Assembly (NCBI RefSeq): GCF_023343835.1
Contig: NC_064449.1
Location: forward strand, 3,261,778 to 3,325,777
Length of the DNA: 64,000 nucleotides
Source: Lagopus muta
Taxonomy: Eukaryota > Chordata > Aves > Galliformes > Phasianidae
Direction of reading: 5' to 3'
Below, piece after piece: positions 30,001 to 38,800 of this stretch. The notes beneath the pieces were generated by a model. That model ran no database searches and was not told the origin of the DNA. It worked only from the letters and a program-made list of their open reading frames with translations. The position numbers and the translations under genes are program-made. Position 1 is the stretch's first letter. Every line of letters starts with the position of its first letter.

Positions 30001-31060
30001 AGCCTTCATGCAGCGCGGATGGTGAGAAAAAACTGGAAGGCAGTTTCGATTCTCAGAGATTTGTTCCTTCAGCTGCTGAAACTGCTCCAAGGAACGTACA
30101 AGCTTTAAAATTACGTGTGAGAAAAGGCTTTGTGCAGCCCGACCAGCACTCAGGATCACAGCCTGCTATGCCCTGCATTCGCTTCAGCTGAAACAACGGG
30201 GCTCCAGGAAAGGCTTGTAAAATTCACCTCTCAAGCTGAACGACTTTCCAAGCAAAGCGTTACCAGCTTTGCCACAAAGGGCGCTTCAGAAGCACAGGAA
30301 ACAGCGACCTGAGGAGCGGGGATCGCCTCCGCACTGCCCATGAGCTGCCACCAGCACAGCCCCCTCGGCGGGGCACAGGGACCGGGCACGGGGGGCGGTT
30401 CGTCCCGGAGGAGGGGACGCCGTTTGGCGCCTGGAGGGCATCCCCGGCCCACCGGGACGGTACCGCAGCCGTAAAGGACCTAAGGTTCTCCTTTAGAAGC
30501 TTTCAGCCCTCATCCTATGCGAACCAACCGAGCCGCGTTTCCTCGTGCTGCTGAATCAGCAGTGCGGAGACACGCAAACATGAAAAACCAGTTAATTGTG
30601 CCGGCAGCTCAGCCGTGCGGCACCACCGAGGGACTCCGCCGGCAGCGCGGACGGGCAGGAGCGGCACCGGCTGCGGCGTCGGGTTCTTCGTGGGACACCG
30701 AGTACGTGTCGGAGCGCCGGGAAGCGCCCAGGGAGCAGCGGCGGGACGCGGGGCCCTCAGGTTCTCCGCTGGGAGCCGAGCGGTGCGCCGCGCCGCGCCC
30801 CGCAGAGGCACAGAGCACGGCCGGGCGGGACGCGGCTCCAGAGCTGCCCCCCCTCCCCAACTCCTGGCGGCTCCGGCGCAGCCCTCCCGCCCCCAGCTGA
30901 CCGCCACGTCCCCGCGGCACCGAGCCAGGCCGCACGGTAGGGCCGAAATAGGGCGGCGGGGAGAGGCACGGTGAGGCCGAGCCGCGCGGATCTCGGCCGC
31001 CACCGCCGGACCGCCACCGACACGGGCCCGTCCCGCACCCACCTGCGTGTCGGCCGCCAT
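1..31060 (-). CDS. GCN1: GCN1 gene, partial at C-terminus (48 coding exons in window)
   Basis: GCN1 is a very large cytosolic HEAT-repeat protein that binds stalled or collided ribosomes and activates the eIF2alpha kinase GCN2 (EIF2AK4) in the integrated stress response. Exons reconstructed on the minus strand join without a frameshift or stop from ATG 31060 (MAADTQ) to position 1, giving about 2,105 residues; vertebrate GCN1 is about 2,670, so roughly 565 residues are missing to the left. Seen directly: continuous alpha-helical HEAT-like repeats, a charged helix around residues 783-850, and around residues 1355-1650 the most conserved block, which corresponds to the eEF3-like region of yeast Gcn1 that contacts Gcn20. 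The RWD-binding region for GCN2 (yeast about 2052-2428) is only begun. Introns are GT-AG; insertions are CR1 and simple repeats, all intronic. Product identity is very secure; exact edges of a few exons depend on choosing between neighbouring AGs. Confidence 0.97.
303..395 (-). CDS. GCN1: GCN1 exon 47
   Basis: Residues 2053-2083, [17 protein letters not shown] to YLVPK. Entry into the GCN2 RWD-binding region by analogy with yeast numbering. Confidence 0.93.
837..998 (-). CDS. GCN1: GCN1 exon 46
   Basis: Residues 1999-2052, [16 protein letters not shown] to PFLLKQL. Phase 0 at both ends. Confidence 0.94.
1400..1564 (-). CDS. GCN1: GCN1 exon 45
   Basis: Residues 1944-1998, [16 protein letters not shown] to STSRDA. 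Phase 0 at both ends. Confidence 0.94.
1885..2100 (-). CDS. GCN1: GCN1 exon 44
   Basis: Residues 1872-1943, [17 protein letters not shown] to TCADKRT. Phase 0 at both ends. Confidence 0.94.
2239..2356 (-). CDS. GCN1: GCN1 exon 43
   Basis: Residues 1832-1871, [17 protein letters not shown] to GTAQSNK. Confidence 0.93.
3116..3258 (-). CDS. GCN1: GCN1 exon 42
   Basis: Residues 1785-1831, [17 protein letters not shown] to DDLWRI, then AG of R1832. Confidence 0.93.
3617..3813 (-). CDS. GCN1: GCN1 exon 41
   Basis: Residues 1719-1784, [17 protein letters not shown] to IIPCILK. Confidence 0.93.
3913..4051 (-). CDS. GCN1: GCN1 exon 40
   Basis: Residues 1673-1718, [17 protein letters not shown] to DRSGAAQ. 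Confidence 0.93.
4205..4273 (-). CDS. GCN1: GCN1 exon 39
   Basis: Residues 1650-1672, [16 protein letters not shown] to DPVPE. Phase 0 at both ends, 69 bp. Confidence 0.92.
4953..5173 (-). CDS. GCN1: GCN1 exon 38
   Basis: Residues 1576-1649, [17 protein letters not shown] to YSLTDQK. End of the eEF3-like block. Confidence 0.93.
5526..5705 (-). CDS. GCN1: GCN1 exon 37
   Basis: Residues 1516-1575, [17 protein letters not shown] to IRNPEIL. eEF3-like region. Confidence 0.93.
6191..6305 (-). CDS. GCN1: GCN1 exon 36
   Basis: Residues 1478-1515, [17 protein letters not shown] to [11 protein letters not shown]1 tail sits in the upstream intron. Confidence 0.93.
6404..6782 (+). repeat. CR1 LINE 3' fragment in GCN1 intron
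   Basis: It carries the CR1 3'-end signatures: a GTTCAGTCTGGGGAAGAGAAG-like start, GCTGCCCAGATGGGC, GTCCCTTCCAACC and a terminal ATTCTATGATTCTA repeat. It reads 5' to 3' on the plus strand, antisense to GCN1, and is 5'-truncated. Confidence 0.88.
6945..7066 (-). CDS. GCN1: GCN1 exon 35
   Basis: Residues 1437-1477, [17 protein letters not shown] to GNQYVRE. Confidence 0.93.
7449..7695 (-). CDS. GCN1: GCN1 exon 34
   Basis: Residues 1355-1436, [17 protein letters not shown] to NFRRRE. eEF3-like region, almost unchanged between vertebrates. Confidence 0.94.
7869..8063 (-). CDS. GCN1: GCN1 exon 33
   Basis: Residues 1290-1354, [16 protein letters not shown] to STPSQQ. Start of the eEF3-like block. 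Phase 0 at both ends. Confidence 0.94.
8064..9093 (-). other. GCN1: GCN1 intron 32, nothing else recognised
   Basis: About 1 kb of unique intronic sequence between exons 33 and 32. No repeat, RNA gene or extra exon recognised. Confidence 0.6.
9094..9259 (-). CDS. GCN1: GCN1 exon 32
   Basis: Residues 1234-1289, [17 protein letters not shown] to LNTHGK. Confidence 0.93.
10060..10130 (-). CDS. GCN1: GCN1 exon 31
   Basis: Residues 1211-1233, [16 protein letters not shown] to DQWEA. Acceptor placed at TTGCAG|AGGCCA, which keeps R1211 and frame; the next AG two bases on would shift the frame. Confidence 0.9.
10526..10715 (-). CDS. GCN1: GCN1 exon 30
   Basis: Residues 1147-1210, [17 protein letters not shown] to YQEKLY. 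Confidence 0.92.
10878..11005 (-). CDS. GCN1: GCN1 exon 29
   Basis: Residues 1105-1146, [17 protein letters not shown] to IQKLAE, then AG of R1147. Confidence 0.92.
11716..11859 (-). CDS. GCN1: GCN1 exon 28
   Basis: Residues 1057-1104, [17 protein letters not shown] to VRDAALR. Phase 0 at both ends. Confidence 0.92.
12353..12433 (-). CDS. GCN1: GCN1 exon 27
   Basis: Residues 1030-1056, [15 protein letters not shown] to GSPRLQ. Phase 0 at both ends. Confidence 0.92.
12592..12773 (-). CDS. GCN1: GCN1 exon 26
   Basis: Residues 969-1029, [17 protein letters not shown] to ALLVDE. Confidence 0.92.
12848..12988 (+). repeat. short degraded CR1 3' tail
   Basis: About 140 bp matching the last part of CR1 (TTCAAGGCCAGATTGGA, CCTTCTAACCTAAACCATTCTAAGATCCTATG). 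More diverged than the other copies, so probably older. Plus orientation, in the large GCN1 intron. Confidence 0.75.
13373..13820 (-). repeat. CR1 LINE 3' fragment, minus orientation
   Basis: It starts on the plus strand with repeated CACAGAAT units (the reverse of the CR1 terminal repeat), followed by GGTTGGAAGGGACCTC and CCTGGGCAGCCTGTTCCAGTG, ending near CTCCGCTGGATTC. About 450 bp, well preserved; same orientation as GCN1 transcription. Confidence 0.9.
15987..16142 (-). CDS. GCN1: GCN1 exon 25
   Basis: Residues 917-968, [17 protein letters not shown] to RTGKGEA. Followed by the longest GCN1 intron in the window (about 3.2 kb). Confidence 0.92.
16932..17130 (-). CDS. GCN1: GCN1 exon 24
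   Basis: Residues 851-916, [17 protein letters not shown] to PDRLKTF. Donor TTTG|GTTAGT. Confidence 0.92.
17214..17327 (-). CDS. GCN1: GCN1 exon 23 (charged helix)
   Basis: Residues 813-850, [17 protein letters not shown] to IRKRLKE. Highly charged, predicted helical or coiled-coil. Phase 0 at both ends. Confidence 0.93.
18022..18115 (-). CDS. GCN1: GCN1 exon 22 (start of charged helix)
   Basis: Residues 781-812, [17 protein letters not shown] to LELKE. Rich in K and E; begins the charged helical segment. Confidence 0.92.
18292..18470 (-). CDS. GCN1: GCN1 exon 21
   Basis: Residues 722-780, [16 protein letters not shown] to YDKSIIQ, then AG of S781. Confidence 0.92.
18821..18945 (-). CDS. 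GCN1: GCN1 exon 20
   Basis: Residues 680-721, [16 protein letters not shown] to AYAPDNQ. Three AGs lie close together; only the one at GCTAG|TGGCAG keeps frame with exon 19 and the conserved VAVQ-GLWPALL. Confidence 0.87.
19077..19266 (-). CDS. GCN1: GCN1 exon 19
   Basis: Residues 617-679, [17 protein letters not shown] to SHHPSL, one base left over. Confidence 0.92.
19645..19900 (-). repeat. CR1 LINE 3' fragment, minus orientation
   Basis: TCACAGAATGGCCAGGGTTGG start, CTCTGGGCAGCTGTTCCAGCAC and CCCTGACATCCAACCTAAAT blocks. In the GCN1 intron between exons 18 and 19, just left of the pyrimidine tract. Confidence 0.88.
19981..20178 (+). repeat. 200-bp polypyrimidine simple repeat (TTTTC / TTTCC)n
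   Basis: The plus strand is pure C/T for about 200 bases: mixed TTTTC/TTTCC, then a TTTCC block, then a TTTTC block, then mixed. In GCN1 pre-mRNA it is a GAAAA/GGAAA purine tract. ORFs of K/R/E/G or F/S/L/P across it are artefacts. Confidence 0.95.
20309..20468 (-). CDS. GCN1: GCN1 exon 18
   Basis: Residues 563-616, [16 protein letters not shown] to LSSHK. Its donor lies 130 bp before a long purine tract (minus sense) in the downstream intron. Confidence 0.92.
20623..20698 (-). CDS. GCN1: GCN1 exon 17
   Basis: Residues 538-562, [16 protein letters not shown] to PESKI, with the next Q codon split CA|G. Confidence 0.9.
21504..21596 (-). CDS. GCN1: GCN1 exon 16
   Basis: Residues 507-537, [16 protein letters not shown] to QSASEE. 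Acceptor CTACCAG. Confidence 0.92.
22320..22472 (-). CDS. GCN1: GCN1 exon 15
   Basis: Residues 456-506, [16 protein letters not shown] to SVIEGQT. Phase 1 to phase 1. Confidence 0.92.
23096..23269 (-). CDS. GCN1: GCN1 exon 14
   Basis: Residues 398-455, [16 protein letters not shown] to CMLASFK. Acceptor CCTAG; donor AAAG|GTAAGG. Confidence 0.92.
23551..23649 (-). CDS. GCN1: GCN1 exon 13
   Basis: Residues 365-397, [16 protein letters not shown] to PFLQQE. Donor GAAG|GTGAAAT. Confidence 0.92.
24024..24074 (-). CDS. GCN1: GCN1 exon 12 (51-bp micro-sized exon)
   Basis: Residues 348-364, [17 protein letters not shown]. At 51 bp this is one of the shortest internal exons; both splice sites are canonical and the peptide is conserved in GCN1. 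Confidence 0.92.
24293..24421 (-). CDS. GCN1: GCN1 exon 11
   Basis: Residues 305-347, [15 protein letters not shown] to HLFAILG. Phase 1 to phase 1. Confidence 0.92.
24660..24734 (-). CDS. GCN1: GCN1 exon 10
   Basis: Residues 280-304, [17 protein letters not shown] to VKGLA. Enters and leaves in phase 1. Confidence 0.92.
25128..25236 (-). CDS. GCN1: GCN1 exon 9
   Basis: Residues 244-279, [15 protein letters not shown] to PENVIE, then one base (A) of T280. Confidence 0.93.
25323..25391 (-). CDS. GCN1: GCN1 exon 8
   Basis: Residues 221-243, [15 protein letters not shown] to KHVL. Phase 0 at both ends, donor CTG|GTGAG. Confidence 0.92.
25846..25980 (-). CDS. GCN1: GCN1 exon 7
   Basis: Residues 176-220, [13 protein letters not shown] to IIKRHK. 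Phase 0 at both ends. Confidence 0.93.
26068..26166 (-). CDS. GCN1: GCN1 exon 6
   Basis: Residues 143-175, [14 protein letters not shown] to RLWKE. Phase 0 at both ends. Confidence 0.93.
26706..26814 (-). CDS. GCN1: GCN1 exon 5
   Basis: Residues 106-142, [11 protein letters not shown] to ETWKKL. Acceptor GCAACAG with a pyrimidine-rich tract; donor CTG|GTAGG. Confidence 0.92.
26815..27758 (-). other. GCN1: GCN1 intron 4, nothing else recognised
   Basis: About 940 bp between exons 5 and 4. Minus-strand ORF at 27040-27441 has no recognisable domain and no flanking splice context; treated as non-coding. Confidence 0.55.
27759..27890 (-). CDS. GCN1: GCN1 exon 4
   Basis: Residues 62-105, [10 protein letters not shown] to KAGAP. 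Acceptor chosen at CCACCAG|CGATG because it completes R62 and gives the conserved HRYRDAASRR; an AG 20 nt upstream would insert residues not seen in relatives. Confidence 0.88.
28447..28510 (-). CDS. GCN1: GCN1 exon 3
   Basis: Residues 41-61, [11 protein letters not shown] to LHRY. The acceptor is TTGCAG, and the codon for R62 is split by the donor CG|GTGAG. Confidence 0.92.
28863..28912 (+). repeat. 22-bp tandem duplication
   Basis: Two perfect back-to-back copies of AAGCAAAGAGTCAGAGAGAAAC plus a third partial copy (AAGCAA), in GCN1 intron 2. No function apparent. Confidence 0.95.
29160..29262 (-). CDS. GCN1: GCN1 exon 2
   Basis: Residues 7-40, from ISDTLKRF to CISGK plus one base of the next codon. 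Acceptor TTTTAG and donor GTAAAAG flank it. Confidence 0.93.
29263..31042 (-). other. GCN1: GCN1 intron 1, with CpG-rich 5' half
   Basis: First intron of 1.8 kb. The part from about 30330 to 31042 is strongly GC- and CpG-rich and belongs to the GCN1 promoter island; the rest is unique sequence. Several long overlapping ORFs in the GC-rich part (for example minus strand 30515-31276) are low-complexity A/G/R/P frames and not credible genes. Confidence 0.7.
31043..31060 (-). CDS. GCN1: GCN1 exon 1 (start codon)
   Basis: Encodes MAADTQ, residues 1-6. The ATG sits in a strong Kozak context (GCCATGG) and is followed after 18 nt by the donor CAG|GTGGGT. It matches the conserved vertebrate GCN1 start and splices in phase 0 to exon 2. 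Confidence 0.93.
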
Positions 31061-31130
31061 GGCGCCGCCTGCGCCCCCGGAAGCGCTCCCTACTTCCGGT
31101 GCGGCGAGCGCCGCAAGGCACGCCGGGACA
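31061..31130 (-). promoter_or_regulatory. GCN1: GCN1 core promoter / 5'UTR with paired ETS sites
   Basis: Just upstream of the ATG the plus strand has CCGGAAG (31077-31083) and ACTTCCGGT (31092-31100), two inverted ETS/GABP-type motifs, plus GCCTGCGCC resembling NRF1. No TATA box. This is typical of a TATA-less housekeeping promoter; the start site itself cannot be placed by eye. Confidence 0.6.
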
Positions 31131-31162
31131 GATACAACACCGCGCCTGGTCACCCCACCCCG

Positions 31163-31234
31163 CCTGCAGGGGGCGCCTTGCAACAGCCCAGCCCACCCCG
31201 CTCCGCCCCGTCCTCCCCGCCTGCAGGGGGCGCC
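31163..31234 (+). promoter_or_regulatory. duplicated CTCF-like motif between GCN1 and RPLP0
   Basis: The 15-mer CCTGCAGGGGGCGCC occurs at 31163-31177 and again at 31220-31234, 57 bp apart in the same orientation, within a roughly 57-bp imperfect tandem duplication. It fits the core consensus of the insulator protein CTCF (CC-NNCAGGGGGCGC). Binding is inferred, not shown. Confidence 0.55.
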
Positions 31235-31311
31235 GCACCACTGCCCGCCCACCCCGCCCGCCGGAGCACCGAGCACAGCGCCGGGACACGGGACAGCGTT
31301 CGGTACAGAGC

Positions 31312-31317
31312 TTTATT
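31312..31317 (-). terminator. RPLP0: RPLP0 poly(A) signal AATAAA
   Basis: AATAAA on the minus strand, 25 nt past the RPLP0 stop codon. Cleavage is expected near 31290-31300, giving a very short 3'UTR as usual for ribosomal protein genes. Confidence 0.88.
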
Positions 31318-31341
31318 TGCGGCCACAGGGCCGGCAGCCCG

Positions 31342-33716
<2,375 letters not shown>

Positions 33717-33914
33717 CGCGGCGGTGCTCCAAGGATCGCCCGGCGGGTTTAAAGACGAGCTGTGAGCTGCGAGAAAGGCGAGGTCAGCCGGCCCCGCGCC
33801 CTGCCCGCTCCCCCACCCTCCCGAGCCCGGACTCCGCGCTCCCCCCGTGACCCCGACACCTCCGGGGCGCTTCGGGCCTGCAGCCGCCCGAGAGGCGCCG
33901 CGCGGCGCACCCAC

Positions 33915-33941
33915 CTCCACGAGGGCTCCGGGAAAGAAGGG
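33915..33941 (-). other. RPLP0: RPLP0 non-coding exon 1 with 5'-TOP start
   Basis: The minus strand reads CCCTTCTTTCCCGGAG then CTCGTGGAG|GTGGGT. The oligopyrimidine start is the TOP motif through which mTORC1/LARP1 control ribosomal-protein mRNA translation; CCTCGTGGA is shared with mammalian RPLP0. Start site estimated at 33939-33941. Confidence 0.75.
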
Positions 33942-33962
33942 CCGGAGGGCGGGGCCGCCGCC

Positions 33963-34044
33963 TTTCATACAGCGGCTCTCGCCCAATCGCAGCGAGCCAC
34001 GGGAGGGCTCTCGCGCAGCCCATTGGCTGCCCGCAACCGCCAAT
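33963..34044 (-). promoter_or_regulatory. RPLP0: RPLP0 promoter: TATA-like box and three CCAAT boxes
   Basis: TATGAAA on the minus strand at 33969-33963, about 25 nt upstream of the TOP start. CCAAT boxes are at 33983-33987 (inverted), 34022-34026 (sense) and 34040-34044 (inverted), all in CpG-rich DNA. Clustered NF-Y sites are common in ribosomal and housekeeping promoters. Confidence 0.7.
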
Positions 34045-34199
34045 CGGGGCGGACGGCGGCTCCGGTTGGGCGACGCGCTCGTCACTCACAGGAGTGGCGC
34101 CGCACTACGGCGGAAGGCGCGGCGCGCTCCCTAGCGGCCGGAGGAGCGCGCTGCAGCGGAGGGGGCGGCGCTGACGGACAGAGCGGCACCGGCACGGAA

Positions 34200-35617
34200 T
34201 AACGGTACAAACTTTATTGGCGTAACTGCAAGAACGTAAATGGAAGCAAAGCGCAGCGAGAGCGTTACATGGCGGGGAGGCGACGCGGCGACGCCCAGCA
34301 GAGCCGGTTATTGCCTTCCGAGGGCTGCAGGGCTCGGCCCGCCCGTAGCGCCGTTGCGAGGAGGCGGCACCGGCACAGCCCGGCACGGCGCTCCGCCCCC
34401 CGCGGCTCTCCGCCCCGCCCCGCCCCGCAGCCCGAGCTGCGCTCCCCGGCCCCGAGCCGCGCTAAGCGGCGCCCCGCGCCCGTTGGGTTGAACGGCACCG
34501 CCACCGCAGCGCTGATAGAAAAGTCGCTCTCTTTAAAATCACTTCAAAACCAATTTCTGTATAAGAGGATTAAAAGCAAATTAGATACGAATTCGAAAAT
34601 CAGTGTAGAAATCTTATCAAAGACAGGATACAGTATTCGTTCCCATAGTAAAACCGGGCGTGTCGCAGAGCCCGCCCGGGGTTTGGCAGAACAGTCAGTA
34701 TAAAAGTTATTGCTGTAGCATCTCTTAGTAGCACACGTGGGACGGGAGCAGAGAGGGGAAGGGCCGAAGGCTGGCAGCTCTCGTTAGCAAAGAGAGGAAG
34801 AAGAAAGAGAAAGTTAGGACTTGGTTTGTTTCCTGGCTTCTTAAACCCCTTCGCTTCTTCCCCCCCTCCCTCGGGAGGAGCTCGGGCCCTGACAGTGGGA
34901 CACAGCCTGCACTCCTGCTGGGGATGGGCAGCAGTGCTGTGCTCTGACTCCCTGCACCAAGGCTTCTGAAGGGGGACAGCACCCACTGCTTCCACGTGCT
35001 GAGAAGAGGCACGGAGTAACAAACCAGGAAGAACCCACAGAGTAACACCTTCATTCCTCTTAAAACAACAACAACAAAAAGTGGTATCAACTCCTTACAG
35101 TGTAATGGAACTGGAGAGACCCTTGCAGGGCCGTGGCAGCCCTGTGCTGAGGCTCTGGTCTGTAAGTCACACATGCCACGTGGCTCTAGGAGCAGAGGCA
35201 GGGTGCTGCTGAGATCACGGGATGCCCTCGCTGTGCCAGGTGTCAAAACTGCTGCCTGCAAGTGTCAGGGTTTGCCCAGAGCTGACACAGGCAGAATCCT
35301 GCATGCAGAGCTGCTCCTGGCAGCAGGGGCTGAGGACAGCCTCCCCGTGGAGCCCTGGGGCTAAGCTCAGCTGTCAGTCATACACAGATACACCGTAATG
35401 AGGGGACCGAGCCTCTCTCTACTGAGACACAGCAAGGGCATTTCCAGTTTAATGGTCCGTCTCATCTCTGGATCTACTGCCTCTCTGCAGCAGCACTGAG
35501 CACTGCCACCCGCCCCCTCCCCTGCCTGGTAAGGTTTCTAAATCACAGTAATGTTCAAAGAGACAGAACTGCCACAAGGGGCGGCAGAAAGATGCTTAGC
35601 TCCCATCTATGATGCCT
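34200..35617 (-). other. PXN: PXN 3'UTR
   Basis: 1.4 kb from the paxillin stop to the poly(A) signal with no splice signals needed. Its last 300 nt (34200-34510) are CpG-rich and unlike the rest. No repeats recognised. Confidence 0.75.
34213..34218 (-). terminator. PXN: PXN poly(A) signal AATAAA
   Basis: Minus-strand CCAATAAAG; cleavage expected near 34190-34200, about 260 bp upstream of the RPLP0 start site. Confidence 0.8.
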
Positions 35618-35884
35618 TTAACAGAAGAGTTTGAGAAAGCAGTTCTGACAGTAGGGCTTGTCGTTCTGTTCTTTGAAGGTTCCTTTGTTGAGCTGCTTGA
35701 GGCAGAAGGCACAGACAAAGTGTTCAGGGTGAAATTTCTTGCCCATGGCAGTGATGCAGCGTCCCGTGATGGGCTTCTGGCAGCCAGAGCACAGCGAGCC
35801 GCGGCGCTCGTGGTAATGCACCTCACAGTAGGGCTGCCCGTCGTGCTCGAAGAAGCTGCCGTTGATGAATGGCGTGAAACATTC
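35618..35884 (-). CDS. PXN: PXN last coding exon (LIM3 end, LIM4)
   Basis: Residues 472-559 and [19 protein letters not shown], then CSGC (503-506) LIM4, ending NCFLKLFC. Confidence 0.98.
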   Translation of the reverse strand, partial: ECFTPFINGSFFEHDGQPYCEVHYHERRGSLCSGCQKPITGRCITAMGKKFHPEHFVCAFCLKQLNKGTFKEQNDKPYCQNCFLKLFC

Positions 35885-38800
35885 CTGCAGGAGGAGAAAG
35901 CAGAAGGGGACAGGTTCAGCAATGAGCTGGGGATGCGGGCAGCTCACAGACCTCAGCTCTGCGGCACAAACCGGCCGCACCGCAGGCAGTGCGAGTTGCT
36001 GCCTTTCATCATCCTGCCGTGCACCGAACCAAACTCCTGTCTGTTGAGAAGAGCCTCTGAGGAAAGGCCGAGAGATGGACAGGTACAGCCACAGGCAAGG
36101 GAAACAGCCATGGCTTCAGCTGGCTTCCCTCACACAAAGGAAATAAAACCAGCTACCAGGCAGGAGGAGGAACGCTCCTTCCCTTGGGACAGGAAACACT
36201 GCAGCACCTTCCTCTCCTTTTATCTCCTAATCTCGGCCCAGCTTCCCCACAGTGGGAACCAGGGAACGGGGACTAACAAAGTTTTCTTACAGCAAAATGT
36301 AATGAATTTGGGGCTGGTTCTAAAAGACAAAAAAGAATGTTTTCAAAAGCAGTCTCTGCAGCACAGCTGGCATTACAGATATGCTTTGCACAGGATCCGG
36401 ATTCCATTCACTGAACACAGCAGCAGAAGGGCGCAGAGGAGAAGCCAGATCTCCAGAATCCAGCCCAGACACCAACCTCTTTCCCACAAAGAAAGCTCAG
36501 CTGGGCCCCAACACAAACAAGAGCCCAGCAAACAACATGCAGAGCCACAAGCAGCTGAACACTCACAACACCATGGTCAAACACCATTTGCCTACAGCAA
36601 GTCCAAAACTTATCTAGTGCAGACAATTAGTCCAATAAACAGCCTCCTCCCTCAGCAGCAGGGAGTCTTCTCTGCTTTGGCAAAATGGGCAAGAGAATCC
36701 TGCTTTGTGTCTTGGAAGACATCAGAGCTAGCCCCACTAAAACAAGCAGTGTGGCAGCAGGGAGAAGGAAAGCAGAACTGCATGAAAGCAGCTCAGTGCT
36801 GGCACAAAAAGCCTGGCCCTGCCTGGCCCCACGCAGCAAGCACTGCCATTTTCTGGCTCCACTCCCCATGCGCCACTGCAGGAGCCAGACAGCAATGGAC
36901 AGGCAGTGCAGTGCCCTGAACAGCAGGAACCAGCAGCTCGTGATTCTGCTGCTTAATCTGGCCTCTGCCTTTTTGTTTCACTCTAGGAAACTCTGGCTTG
37001 TATTTGCTCTTCTCTTGGGGCCTGTAAGAGATAATATTTGCAAGGCTCTCTGAAAGAGTGCCAAGCATTTAATCTGCAGTATTCCTGTTTATTATGCCTG
37101 TTGTATGGAGCCTGCCACTATTCCACTGACGTGCATGCTTGTCTGAACAAGGTCAGTTTCATTAGTTTATGCTGTCAGATGGAGCATGAGAGGAAGATCC
37201 TCAAAATCTGATCGTTGAGGCAAGTGCTTAGAGAGAAGCTTAGCTTATAATTGTTTAAAGGTCACAAAACATGTCTCTGTTTATCTGTGCTCTGCTGCAG
37301 AAGCCCTTTAACTGCAGCTGGGAACAGAAAGAGCAATGCAGCAAGAAGGTTTCATGTAAACAGGCAGAGGAGCAAGAAGGTGTTTGGTTGCTGACATTTT
37401 CATCTCGTGGTGCTGGTGGTCTCTCATGACCCCAGAGATTCCTCCTTCCTGATAAGGGACCAGATGCCTGCAGGACGTGAAGGACAGGGGTCCAGCAGCC
37501 ACAAAGGACCTTGGTTTTCTTACCCGGCAGACAAAGCACTCAGGATGCCACAGGGTGTTTAAGGCAGAAATGTAATTTTCCAGGATAGCCCGGGCACAGC
37601 CTCCACACTTGGGAGCAAACATGTCAAAGTAATCCTTGCGGCAATAGGCTTTGCCATCCTTCTCATGAAATCCTGCCAAAGAAGAACAAAGATCATCAGC
37701 TCCAGACCCTCATCTATGGCAGCCAAGCTCTGTGGGGTAAGCAGCGTGGGTAGGATCACCCTTCCTCTCCCCTAACACACAGCAGGCAGCTGTTTCCTGC
37801 TGCCCTTCCTGTCCTGTGCACACACATGCTCATCCTCTCCAGGGACTAAGAGAGTGAAAAGATTTCTGTGAGATCCTTCCCCCATGAACAGCTACTTCCT
37901 TAGAACTTCCATCTCCAGTATTTCCTGTTAACTCAAGCTGGCCCCTAATAGCAGCTCTGCCTTACACACCTGTCTGCAGTTCAGGAAGGAGAATGTTTTC
38001 CCCTCACATTAACCCATAATACCTTCAGGTCCAAAGAAAACTCCACACTGGGCACAGAAAAAGTGTTCAGGGTGCCACGTCCTGTCCAAAGCCGTCACCA
38101 CTTTCTGTTCAGAAGAAGACACAAAGAAAAGTCACATAAATCATGGCTTCAGCTTGGAGGTGAGCAAGAGGGGAGGGAAGAACACATTTAAGTCAACACT
38201 GCCAACTGCACACATCAAAATAGATTGTTCTTTATAGAGCTGAGTCAATTCTTCCCCATCTCTAGCTCTTTTAGACCTTCCCTATGGCATACTTTTTTTT
38301 TTAAACCCTAAAAAGACCCTGCACACTGCTTCCTCCCTTACACAGGGCCCCTCCAGCTCTCAGGACTAGCACTGGTGCTGTTACTACAGGCTACCAGCAG
38401 AAAAGAGCTGGGGAGTCATAATCAAAACGATGAAACCACATGGAGTTTCAAAGGATTACAGCTTCAGGGAAGGTGAGGGGGACCAAACCACCTCATTAAT
38501 GTAAAAAGTTGTACCAGATGGTGCTGTTTGCCTTTCACAGCAAGGGCAAAGGCAAAACAGAAGCCCCTAAAAACACCTTTCACACAGGACACACAGATAG
38601 AGCTTTTAACAGCAAGGCCTGCAGCACCTCGCCAGCGCTCTGAACCCTAGCCAGGAACTCACATCAAGGATTGGCCCATTGCAGTAGTAGCAGCGAGGAG
38701 AGAAGAGGTTGTGATAGTCCTTCTCGCAGTAGGGCTGCCCATCCCGCTCAAAGAAGTTCCGTGACCCGATCTCCTCCTGGCAGTGGGTGCAGACAAAGTG

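Larger units (their letters stand above)
30330..31300. promoter_or_regulatory. CpG island over GCN1 start
   Basis: Dense CG dinucleotides and high GC from the middle of GCN1 intron 1 across exon 1 up to the RPLP0 3' end. It contrasts sharply with AT-rich introns to the left. Confidence 0.8.

Noticed and set aside
34697-34705. TATAAAAG on the plus strand in the PXN 3'UTR
   Set aside because: An isolated TATA-like octamer in AT-rich sequence; no transcript evidence to support a promoter.
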